Below are positions 32,049 to 43,470 of a DNA stretch of 64,000 nt, in pieces. Made by a program: the position numbers and the translations under genes. The notes below the pieces were generated by a model that had not been told where the DNA came from, ran no database searches, and saw only the letters and a list, made by a program, of their open reading frames with translations. Source of the stretch: Haliclystus octoradiatus (taxonomy: Eukaryota; Cnidaria; Staurozoa; Stauromedusae; Haliclystidae); the NCBI GenBank assembly GCA_916610825.1, contig OU744449.1, positions 18,817,344-18,881,343 on the forward strand, read 5' to 3'. Numbering within the stretch: position 1 is the stretch's first letter; the number at the start of each line of letters is the position of its first letter.

Positions 32049-35000
32049 AGATTATAACAAATGAAGTGATTTTCACTACTTATAATACAGATGTGAGTTG
32101 TAAATGACGTGCAAAATTGTCTCTTCTTAAGCTGATGTCGCAGCAGAATTAAAACATTTTAATAAACCAAATAAAACCATGACGACTGGCTTAGCAGTTT
32201 GATGTAATGAATAACTTCAGAAAACAATACAAACAATAAATATATAATACTGTCTTGTCTAAGCCCCCAACTAAATTCAAAAGTTCTCATGGTCAAAACA
32301 GAACAATAATTATCTTCGAAGTTTCAACTCAAATAGTGATGTTACAGAACGATTAAAATCTTTCATTAACCATTTCAAATGACGAAAAGAAGAAAACAAT
32401 AATGTGTTCTACCAATGAAGAGATAATCACGATGTAAACTAATCCAGGAGTATTAGAAAACATTTCATTTAAAAATGCAATTGTAATCTCGCTAAGCTGC
32501 GAGTCGGCCATCATGGCGGGCAATGGAAAAAAATTTTTGTCAAAAAAATTTGGCTAAAAATTTGGAATAATCACACAGCATGCCCATTGTATTTTTAACA
32601 ATAAAATGGTGTTTCTTGCGCAATCGTTTTCTGTTCGACCTTTGTTAGCACGCAAAGCAATGTGTTGAACGTTATTTCAAAAGAACAATAGATTTAGTCA
32701 AAAATGAAATGAAATGAAATGAAAACGTTTCCACCATGACAGTATAGACTCAAGGTCACTTACGTAACCATGAGTCAAAAATGCAGTCAAAGTGGTGATT
32801 TTGTGTCTCACTCTTTTTCCATCATCAGGAACATGTTTATTTTCCGTAAGAGGGGTTTTGTCCCCATCTGACATTTATTTATACCATATATTTTGTTGAG
32901 CCTTTTTGTGTTTATATGAATTTGTAATGCATGTCCTGTTTATGGCTTGTTAATTTGTTCTGTTGTTGAACTTCTTCCTGTTATTGTTCTTGATTATTGT
33001 TTTATTAGTTGGTATTCTTTTGTTAAAACATCACTTGTTGAGAAGTGTGAAATGGAGAAGATTGAAGTTTTATATGATTAAAAAAATGTTATTCTTATTG
33101 AAATGGGCACAACGAAATGGGCATTTTGCCCGAAAAAAGATGTAACATTCGCATATTTCGTAGCTACAGTAATGTAATACCTTCGAAATTGCACGGTGCT
33201 TGCAATTTTTCATCTCGAAATTTCCCGAAATTTCATTAAAACTTTTTACTAGGGGGTGTCACCCCCCCCCCAGAATTTACGGTCGCTAGTGTCAAAATAT
33301 TTATTGTTTGTATCACGTATTTCTCTACACGTAAATAATCACTGTAATATGTAATCGCCCTCTTTCTATGTCAACCTTTGTAGAGTCAACATCTAATAGA
33401 TACATCATCATAGAAAACACTACAGGCTCACTCCTCTTTGTTTTTTTTAAAAATGGTTTCCACACACTTGCAAATGTTTGTATTACTATAGTTACTATAG
33501 GCTCAAGCCTTCAAAACTCGCTCCTCCTGTCTTCCAGCATTTCTCGTGTAATAAATATGAATACAGGCATTTGTAAGCAAGTACATGATAACTCTTATTA
33601 GAAACTTTGAAATTGACTTGAAAGTTGCTTCAATTCACTTGGAAAAGATGAAGAAAGCTAATTCTGACGTCACATAGCAATTTACCCCTTGCATTTTCAG
33701 AGAGAGAGAATTGAACGAGAACAATGAATTCGCTTCTAGGTGCGGGCTTTTAATTGTTCAGTTTCAAGCAAAGATTATATGACCCGATAATAATAAATTG
33801 TAAACATACTTTAAAAATGATCCAGTTGTAATAAAGAGACAGTGGTTAGTGGTTTTTGTAGTTTATTCAAACAAATTGATTTTCTCTGGAATTGTTTCGG
33901 TGCACGGAATTGATGGCCAAATGATTTGACAAAGTCAAGTTACATTTCTCTAAAGGTGACCATCATACAAGAAGACTCCATCCAATATACAAATTACACA
34001 GAATCGTAAATTTATTAGATTTTTCTCTTGTGTTATTATGATTTACTCCTCATGCAGACAATATCTACATATAAATTAATAAAAACTTTAAGGCGTGAAA
34101 TCAAAGCAAGGCATCGCTGACAATCTTCAAGTTCATATTGGTATCTCTAGTCAATATATATCACATTCTCCATCATTTCCATCAAGATGCTCCATTGCTT
34201 TATATTTCCATTGATATGACTATGCTAACATTTTCCAAGGTTTTTCTAAAGGGAAAGTATCTACATTGTCATTTGCATCAAAATAAATAATTACCATTAT
34301 TACCTCTTGTCTTGTGTCCCTATTTTGTTGTCAGTTTGAAATTGTTACTTTGCTTTTGCTTTACATGAGCAAATAAGCTAACACATGCTTCCTTTCACAA
34401 CACAGGAAATCTATCAATTTAAATTATTTTAATTGGTTTGCCATACACTTCGAATTTACACATTGTTAAATATCGATGTCCAATTATCTGTAAAGAAACA
34501 AATCTTCCATCACGTGAGGGACTGCATAGAAATGTTCTTTTTGTTATGACTGCATAACGAATTATAGGAGTGCACCTGAAAAAAAATCAACACAACAGGT
34601 TGATATCCAGTTTAAAAACTAAAAATTGCTAGTATCGATATTTTTGCATTAGTACGAGAGCTATCTACTGAGGAATGCATATTTCTTGCTCTGACCGCGG
34701 TGCTAATTTTTGGACAGCATAATTTCTTGTGCACTATGCGAAGTAAACCATAAAATCGACTAAGTTACTACGGCATTACATTTCTGTATGGCGTTAATCG
34801 CCATTGCGTGCAATTTTTCAAAATGGAATGATGTTTATCCATGACAACGGATCGTCTGAGAATAAAAATCGGCAGGCAAGACTCACATTATTTAGAAAGA
34901 AATGTTATGTCGTTACTGAGAGGTACTTTTTGTTTCAGCTAGTATTCTTTATGAGTATTTTTGAATTTTATACAATTTTTGCACATAGCAACGCCAACTT

Positions 35001-37129
35001 TATGAATGATGACTTGCGCACTAAACTGTTGTGTAATGTAATTTGTAATCATCAAGCCCTTGTATATGTGAACTTGTATTCTATGTGTAATTAACGTCAC
35101 CACCCTATCTGTGTTTCAATGTGAATAATAAATCAGTTCCAGTTTGACCATCATTGTGTTCGCTGGGACTCAGAGTCTTTTATAGAAAATCCTGATGTAC
35201 GAAAATTTTGCGTCCCTTATTGGGCTTCAACTTCACTCAATTCGAAGTATAAGCAAGTACGTAAATTAAATCACCCCCTGCTTAATTGAAAGAAACACAG
35301 AAAGATATCAAAGGAAACTGCACGTTAAAATCACCTTTTTAAAGACAAAACGGCAAACAAGAAACACAACGAGACGAAATAAGAAATTAAATCTACCTAA
35401 AAGAAACGCGGAAGTCACGCAAGTTAAATCACCTCTGCTAAAATATGACACATGGACGAGACGAAGTGAATAGCAATCAAGAATTCATGATGCTAGATTT
35501 TATGAAGTAGGAATGCTTGAAAAAGTTGGCTAGAAAATGGCTAGAAATTGTTTGATAACATTTGTAAAAGTATCGACTCGTGGTCAGCGATCATTTGTTA
35601 GTACAGAAGCGAAACGGGACTATAGGACACAGATTTTGAAATAATTGCACTATTTCAAACATGATTTTCAAACATTAGTTACGACATCACGAAATCGGTT
35701 GGGAGGTGCTTACAGCGGGAAAATCTTTTGTAAATCACGCAAGAGATATTTCGATGGCGATAAACTACATAAAAGTTTCGTGATTCTAATCCCTTTACCG
35801 TATTTCAATGTAGCATACCCAATGTAACATAGAACGTAGGATTAAAAAAAAAGTAGTGAAGACAATTGTGCATACTTGACACCGTCTTCATGTTCACTGT
35901 TCTATGAACATGATATTTCTTACAAGAAAGATGATGAATAGAATAGAAAGATGGTGGCTATTATAACCATCTATAATTGACGATGCTAGTGCTAATCAAC
36001 GGCTTAGATTTTGTATGTTATTCAAGTTGGAATTTTTGAACCTGGATCGAAACAAAATGAACGCCACATGTGTTTATGAATGCTTGGAATAATGATTTGC
36101 TGTAGGCAGTGAACTACAAAAGGTTTAGCTTTCTGGAATCTTGGAAAGTTCTCAACATTTTCTTCTGAATTGTTTGTTGAGGTTTGGCCTATAAATCTGA
36201 AAATTATCTATTTTCTTCTGAATTTGTTCTAGCCCTCCGGGATATAGGATTGCACGATCCCCAATTTCGTTGGACCTTGGTTGTAGGTAATACATTTGAG
36301 CCGTATTTTGTCTTAACTACTAGATGCCTGTTCTGTTTTAAATTTTGTAGATATCTAATAGCAACTACAGAAATAAATTGAGCAGTATCACACAAACGTT
36401 TTATAAGAAAAATAAAAATAAGATCTCAATTTTTTTTTGTTTTTTTCAAGTTTCTATAATGGAGCTAATGTAACCCAAATTGAAGTACTGAATGCAAAGA
36501 CCATCAAAGTGCGAATAAAACACTGCAAAAAAAATTCGCATTTAATTTTTCAGAGACAAAACATGATAATGCTAGCAATCATTTGTGACCGGTAAAGTAA
36601 TGCGAGTTGTCAACATTTTAGTCAACTATATTAAAGGGATTCAATAAATACTCCGAAATATATTCTTGTCGATCTCTGCATGTTTCAAACGCAGGGACAA
36701 GCTATATGTTACAGTTTGATTGAAGGAAAAAAATTAGTCACACTAGATGTATAGATCAATTGACAAATAAGAACCCCTAGATCATCCCTTGAATGAAAAT
36801 ACAAACCCGTGGAATCATTATTATGTTTCATTCTACAGACTCAGACGAAACTGTTTGAGGGTGGATGGAGCCATCTATTAAGTACGTACTCGCAGTTTAT
36901 TTTCCAATATTGATATCGCCTCACCCCGTAAGCAGCTGTACGCTTTTAGATTACATCCTTCTGCGTATTTACTGACAGTTTCGCAACCCCCTATGCTGTT
37001 TTATAATAATTTTGCATTTGTAGTTTTCGAAGGTATGCAAGTGCTACCTTTTGAAGAAAAAAGTTTAACGTTTCTGCAATAAAAGACGATTTAATTATTA
37101 GAAGAATATATATGTATATAGGAACTCAC
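32049..37129. other. Five-kilobase stretch without recognised gene
   Basis: I found only short overlapping frames with no domain. A C-run lies at about 33260-33270. Any further exons of the minus-strand F-type lectin gene would lie here; I looked for the last third of the lectin fold and did not find it. Confidence 0.4.
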
Positions 37130-37409
37130 AGCATATTGAGGGAAAATCCTCTTGTAGGAAGTGTATCTCCAACGCGAATTTCGAAGTTGTCTAGCCAATC
37201 AGGATGCTGCTGTCTATTAACAACAATGACGCGTATAACGGTGTATGATGTCCCTAGGTCAACAAACCACCATGGATTAACGTGTGCCGCAGTATGCATA
37301 CACGTTCCTGATTTGAAATCAGATATTGAGGTGCCATCAAGAGCCTTATAACAATAGCTTGCCGCAAAAGTTGTTATTTGTCGACAGTATCTACCGGATG
37401 CAAGATCCC
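37130..37409 (-). CDS. F-type lectin (fucolectin) domain exon
   Basis: Acceptor TTTCAG before 37409 and donor ATGCT|GTGAGT at 37130 bound a 93-codon open exon: GDLASGRYCRQITTFAAS, ALDGTSI, SGTCMHTAAHVNPWWFVDLGTSYTVIRVIVVNRQ, LDNFEIRVGD. The NPWW.VDLG...I..V.V.NR......L...EIRVG pattern is the F-type lectin / F5/8C-like (FTP) domain, which binds fucose-containing glycans. The fucose-binding motif cannot be judged fully because the C-terminal third lies in another exon not found. It is probably downstream of the PAN/apple-like first exon at 41039-41347, about 3.6 kb away on the same strand. Confidence 0.7.
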
Positions 37410-37464
37410 CTGAAACAAATAGTTAAAAATAAATCCGTTATGAAATCTACTTTGTGCATATACG

Positions 37465-37975
37465 GAGAAGATTTTGAAACATGCTTGTCACATGTCGTAT
37501 ATGAAGCATGATTATCATATGACTTATGCGAAGCATGATTATCATATGGCTTATATGAATGATGATTATCACATGACCTATATGCAGCATGATTATCGCA
37601 TTGTCTTACAGAGAAGATTTTGAAACATGCTTGTCACATGTCGTATATGAAGCATGATTATCACATGTCTTATATAAAGCATGATTATCATATGACCTAC
37701 ATGAAGCATGATTATCACATGTCTTATATAAAGCACGATTATCATATGACTTATATGAAAGATGATTATCACCTGACCTACACGAAGCATGATTATCACA
37801 TGTCTTATATGAAGCACGATTATCACATGACTTATATAAAGCATGATTATCATATGACCTACATAATGCATGATGATCACATGTCTTATACAAAGCATGC
37901 TTATCATATGACTTATATGAATGATGATTATCACATATCTTATATAAAGCATGACTATCATATGACTTCTTTCCA
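37465..37975. repeat. 27-bp tandem repeat, open in three frames
   Basis: About 17 units of the type GACTTATATGAAGCATGATTATCAC; from 37640 at least 12 are contiguous. Units alternate between CACAT and CATAT endings, hinting at a 54-bp dimer. A leading block (GAGAAGATTTTGAAACATGC) occurs twice, 146 bp apart (37465 and 37611). Because 27 is divisible by three, frames on both strands stay open for more than 120 codons (plus reading: MKHDYHMSY-type nonamers). On the minus strand it sits just upstream of the lectin exon, hence in the intron. I do not consider it coding. Confidence 0.85.
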
Positions 37976-38009
37976 CTCAAATAGAAAGACTTGTCGAATC
38001 GAATGATTC

Positions 38010-41000
38010 CTAGAAATTTGATTGGTCGTTGAGCATGTAGGCAAAACTCGATGAAGAGCGCAAAGGTTGAAACATGATTTTATGACCGCAAAACAAAAAA
38101 AGCAAATAATCGAAATGGCAGAGCAACAAAGTTAAGTTTTGGACATGGTTTATGTGATAGTAAATTAATAATAATGACTTTAGTAACAATGGAAGCAGGT
38201 TATTGAAGAGGTTAACAAACTCAAATGAAAATGCAAAGGCCACAAGGTACACAAAATGGCTCATACAATCAAAATATTCATCCAGCTACCAGCTCAAACA
38301 TCGTTCAACAATTGTATTAGCCACCTTCATACCGGGCAGGCTGGGCCCGAGTCTTGTTACTTGTAGGGACGCGTGACTTTCGAATGAAGGATATTAACCT
38401 GAAAACAGGCTGTGTTTTGTAGTTTTAAAGTCAAATATTTGTTATTTATTACATATTTTAAAGAAATTTAGATATCCTCACACAAGATCAATGTATTAAC
38501 TAAAGATATTTACTAAAGATATGAATTTTATCCAACAAAAAGTTGGATTTTAGCAGGATTATTGCCTCGTGTTTTCTCACCGTAACTTAAAAATATATAC
38601 AATTTAATGGAGAATGTTGCTATTTTCATCGGCTTGGTTTAACTATTCCAGCTTGAACAGAAATATTATTAAGCTGAAATGTTTATTAAACATATATTTG
38701 ATGATATTATAATATTTTTGAAGGTTTAATCGTTGGTTCTAATGCTTAACGAAGACAGAAAGGAATCCAACATCAACTAGTTTGACTTCGATAAAAGGAC
38801 AGTTCTGGACAGTCAATTAACTGAGGTCTGTCTCCTCGGAATGGAATCAAATGTTGTCCTTTCTATACTATTCCAACTCTGTATTGATTGTGGATTGATT
38901 ATAACGGTTAGATGACTTATATCATCTTATTTGATAGAAAAAGTGATGATCATTCATGTGATGAATCTTGATTGATTGTTTAAAGTACGAAAACATAATG
39001 GTAAAATTTTCTGCACTGATCACGAGGCGACCAAATCACGTGATAAAACTCACGATTCTGATTGGGTCAACTTGTGTTCGATTCTTCGTGAGTGAAGTTG
39101 ACAGTTTTTGATGAAAACCCAATATCTTTGCAGACTAGAATGAGGAAATACTAAATAGGTATGTTTTTTGTTTGAGAAAAGCGTTCATGGACGGGTTTTG
39201 CCATGCTCCATCGCAAATTCCTGCACACGGATGTCGTTCGACACTCGGGAAGCTAGAATGAGCCCTCCTGCGGCTTGTTTATTCATATATGTTTCACTCG
39301 TGTCTCTCGGCATCACTCGTGCAGGAATTACGCGATTAAGCATGTCATGGCAACCTGTCCTTGAGCCCTTAAATGAATAATAAAAAGTTATTCAACCTTG
39401 AAACTACACGTGACGGTTAATGCTATTGTTGGACTAGCATTTGCTGTCACAACTTTTTTATTTTTCATTTTAATCAAAAAGCTCGCTGTAGATTTATAGT
39501 AAATGTACCAAGGAACCAGGTCAGTTGAAACAGAATTTACACGTTTTTGTTTCTAGATAACTTACTGAATCTTGATAAAAGGTCTAGGACTAGTCCAGGT
39601 GCACACTTTTTCCAGTTCAATAAGGTAATTTTTTGGGTAAAAGATTTGACGAATATGCTCACCAGTCTTTTGGTTTTGTACAAGTTTTTATTGTTTCCTG
39701 TATGATTTATTTCATTTATCACTTTAACTGCAACATCTGATGTAGTTATCAATCACTTGGCCTTTAATTAGGTAGGCCCATCGGGGAATCCTTTGCTCTA
39801 ATTATTCTAAGGATGGAATGACAACTTAAGAAGTGTGAAAATTAGTAATGTTAGAGATGTAATTTTTATATCTATAATGCATCAATTTCTTACTTGAATT
39901 GTAGATGATGGTATCTTTCACGCCATGCTGTTAATGTAAGCACACAGCCATAAGTGAATTGTTAAATAAAAAACAAGAAATGTAAGGTAAAATAAGAAAA
40001 TGTGAATACTTGTTCTCCAATGATGGTGGTGAACCCGGACGATGACCATGAAAAAATATCAAGCAGATAGTTACTCTCCAACGGATTTTCAACTTGCGAG
40101 GAAAATAAATTCATATCATCTAATAACTAACAATTATCGAAAGAGATTGAGCAGTGAGAGCAACACTGAGAATTATCAGGCCGAGGAGGATAACACGGGC
40201 CAAGTCCTGATAAATTCTCAGTGTCATGCGAAATCGAGTTTGATAAATTTTTATTATTAATCCATACCTTTGATTATTCCTATGAATTATTCAACTACAG
40301 CTGCGTAGGGGAAAATATTACAAATTCATTGCAACAAATTTTTTCAAATATGTGTTCATCATTGTAATATGATTTTATGTATCATTATGTAATTGATAAT
40401 GCAAAGTAAATGAAAGCTCACAAGTCTGAATTGAACAGTTAGTAGAGGACGATTGGATACTGGTATAGGCTGACTCCTTGAGAATTGGGATTATTTAAGA
40501 TAATAAGATCAAGGATAACGACAAGAGAAATCTCTGAGGATTGCAACGTTTCGATACTTCCTATATCGTTTTCATTCGAAAGAAAATGAATTAAAAGTAA
40601 TCTGACTGGATTGCAGAGAAACAATATGTAATGCTATTTATATTTATTCAAGTGTGATTCGTGTACTGTGAGTTATGTTGGACTCGTCAACATTGAAACA
40701 TAGCAATCCTCAGAATTTTGCCTTGTTGATTTCCTTTGCTTTAAAATGTTTTACTAAGAAACTGCTATTTAGAATATTCTTTTTATTTCAAACACACAAG
40801 AAAAAATATATTTACGGTTTCAGGATTTCAGGGTTATGATAAGCTACGTAACATAAATTCTTCAGATGACATATTTATACAAGATTGTTATTAATAGGTA
40901 AAAGCTGATGGCTAAATTTTCTCAGATATAAATTTAAAAGTCATCTCTATTTAAAATTGAAGAACAAATTCAGCGCTATTTTTTTATCTTCTAGAATACT

Positions 41001-41038
41001 TTCGTTTTCTGCAATGCTATAGTAAAGTCTATACTTAC
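38010..41038. other. Intron-like stretch between lectin and PAN-like exons
   Basis: No supported exon. Contains a small inverted repeat at 40163-40223 (arms CACTGAGAATTATCAGG and CCTGATAAATTCTCAGTG) and a CACGTGA-containing segment near 39037. Confidence 0.35.
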
Positions 41039-41347
41039 ACTGCTTTGAACCACTGCAGGTGAATTTGAGAGATCTATCAAGCCCACACTTTCATCTGCAT
41101 TTTTAAAGAACGAGCAAGCTTTTGTTATGTAGTCAAATGATGAGTAATCACATTCATTCAATCTCTCACACTTCATTATGCATGCAATCAATGATACTTC
41201 AAATTGTTGATGGAATAAACCCACTTTTAATGCATTCATTTCTACTTCATTTAATGGAAATATTAGCTTTTCTATTGCTGCTATTTTCTTGTAGCATGGC
41301 AGTAACAAATGTAGGATAAAAGCATAAAAGTATCTCTCATAATTCAT
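41039..41347 (-). CDS. Secreted PAN/apple-like protein, first exon
   Basis: ATG at 41347 starts a hydrophobic leader (YERYFYAFILHLLLPCYKKIAA), then an extracellular segment with C-x3-C-x5-C (LIACIMKCERLNEC) and later ACSFF, the PAN/apple pattern. The exon closes PAVVQSS at CAGT|GTAAGT. The spacing of the first three Cys is identical to the exon at 3754-4091. The next plausible exon on this strand is the F-type lectin exon at 37409, suggesting a secreted PAN plus F-lectin protein; the join is inferred, not shown. Confidence 0.55.
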
Positions 41348-43157
41348 GACTAGTTAGTTATTTTGAATTTTTGATGTATATTGTTAAAGTACACAGGTAT
41401 ACAGGTCTTAAACTTCCTCAGTCGCTTCAATTTATTATATCAAATAAACAAATAAATAATATTCATATAAAATCGATTGCATTAATACGATTAATAATGG
41501 CTGCGTATCTGCCATATAGTAATTCCTATGGAAATGAATGCGAACTGCTTACTTTATAGAAATGAAACACCTGCCAGTTTATTGAGTTCAATAGAATATA
41601 CCTATTTTATTTCTAATTAGAGAATGGGGATTATAAAAGTCAAGAAATTTTCGAATGCTGTTCTAGAGATTTGATTGGCTAACTCCTGTGTCGTGATCAC
41701 TCAAACCAAAACAAATCGTAAACAAACAATTGAATTATGTTAATATTGTCGATGATATATGTTTTATAATAATAGAATTCAAATCATTCTCCTTCTTTGA
41801 GTCATCTCGTTTGGCCATAGTGGGAACTTCGATAAAAACACAGCAACTGACAAAGCTTGCAAAACAAAATGCAAAACAGCAGAATGAGAAACGAGATAAT
41901 CAAAATCAAAGCGTTCGAAAGAATCGAAAGTGGTTCGAAAGTAGAAGTAGAACTCTGGATCCTTGATTGGAAGAAATGCAAAATATGACGAAGACATGAA
42001 GACATAAAGATTTATAGATTTATAGGAGATAGAATTATATGTTTTTGATCTAAATTTGTTTAAAAATATGTTGTTTTCACCAATTGGTTATGCAAGAGGG
42101 TCGCCTTACGGGTTCTTGTCTTTTGATACTTTCTCGGCTGCCGTGTAATAGACCTTCAATTCATTGAATTTTTGCCTTGTTGACATGGAAGCAATAACAA
42201 TAGTCTTGCTTGGTTTGAATCTTAAAGGAAATCAAATTGTGCTTTTTTAATGTTGGACAATTCAAATAATGACAACATCATCAATTCGGAATCAATGGAT
42301 ATTTACGTATTGATGCTAAGTCATACAAGATGACACCGACTGCAAAAACGTAAATTCAAAAATGTTTTAACAATTGTTAATAACTGAGTATTTAAACTGC
42401 AAATACCAACTTTAGCAATCGGGTTATTATATACTGCTATAGATAATGGAGCCCTCGGTGTCATAATTCTCAATGGCACACTTTATAATGGTATTATCAC
42501 ACAATAATACAATAAATAAACCAGAACATTTACTTTCAGTCGTTAGAAATTGTCTCAATCTATTTTACTGTTTATGGCTAGCAAATCTTTTTCACGCTCA
42601 TCTAGATATAATGTGGCTCTATAATTGACTTCTGGAAGAGTGCATATCGCCTTTATGTAAACAACGGATTTGGATAGAACTTTACTTTCTACCCGTACAT
42701 GTCACTGTTGCGTTTTTAAATAGCGCGAATCTTTCCTCGTCAAAATTTCCTGGTGTTTTGGAGATGGATTCCTTGCATTTTCCTTCTTATTTTGATAAGT
42801 AATATTTGGTCATCAAGGGAGTAAATAAAATTTGGTTAAACTGCTTTTGTATTTACTTTTGTATCCCTTTGATTCCGTTGAGTGGAATTGAGCCAAAGTC
42901 TCGATAATTTCCTATTCCCAGGGGCATCAATTTTCCTGCATGTATTTGAAAATTGTTTCCCGTTTCCTACAGATGTCCTATTTATTTTATGATTTGGTTT
43001 ATAGACGGTATCGTTTGTGATCTAGGCTCTTGACTTCTCTGGACTCTTGTAGTTGATGTCTCTGCTGATATTATTCCTTTCATGGATTCTTAATTAAGGA
43101 TGTTCTTCTTTTGGAGTTACTCGACTGCTTTCTTTTGACTAGTCCTACATCTAGAGC
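41348..43157. other. Non-coding stretch
   Basis: No recognisable gene. A short segment at about 41640-41690 (TTCGAATGCTGTTCTAGAGA, then TTTGATTGGCTAA) resembles one at 63660-63695, probably a shared old repeat. Confidence 0.35.
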
Positions 43158-43470
43158 TGGTGATCGACTGTGCTTCAAATCCCCCGAAGGTCAACTCAGC
43201 CTTGACGTTATCTAAAACATCAAATGAGTACCATCTAAGGATGAGGAATGGAATGGTCCAGAGGGAATTGCATTGTAAGTAGCTCCGGCTCATCGTTGCG
43301 TATTGACAATCGAGACCTATCTGCCATGAAAACCGTTGAAATTGATCTGCAGCGTCGCGGCTGAGATAAGTAAAGAGCGTTTAAAAGCATTGCTCTCTGC
43401 GAAAAAATCCACGGCTGCCTTCGGCAGGGCGACACCGTCTACATTACTTACTTACTTACTTATTCTACTT
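43158..43470 (+). mobile_element. SINE, 5'-truncated copy
   Basis: Starts within the tRNA-like head (TGATCGACTGTGCTTCAAAT), then the shared body (GGTCAACTCAGCCTTGACGT ... CTGCAGCGTCGCGGCTGAG) and a tail of repeated ACTT units (ATTACTTACTTACTTACTTA). Confidence 0.8.

Noticed and set aside
33255-33275. C-run as a transposon terminus like 4275/13463
   Set aside because: No partner end, no subterminal repeats and no flanking duplication found nearby.
37465-37975. CRISPR-like array
   Set aside because: The repeats are contiguous 27-bp units without unique spacers, in an animal genome.
37593-38006. Long open frames (124-128 codons) on both strands
   Set aside because: They are the 27-bp tandem repeat read in three frames; no start context, domain or splice support.
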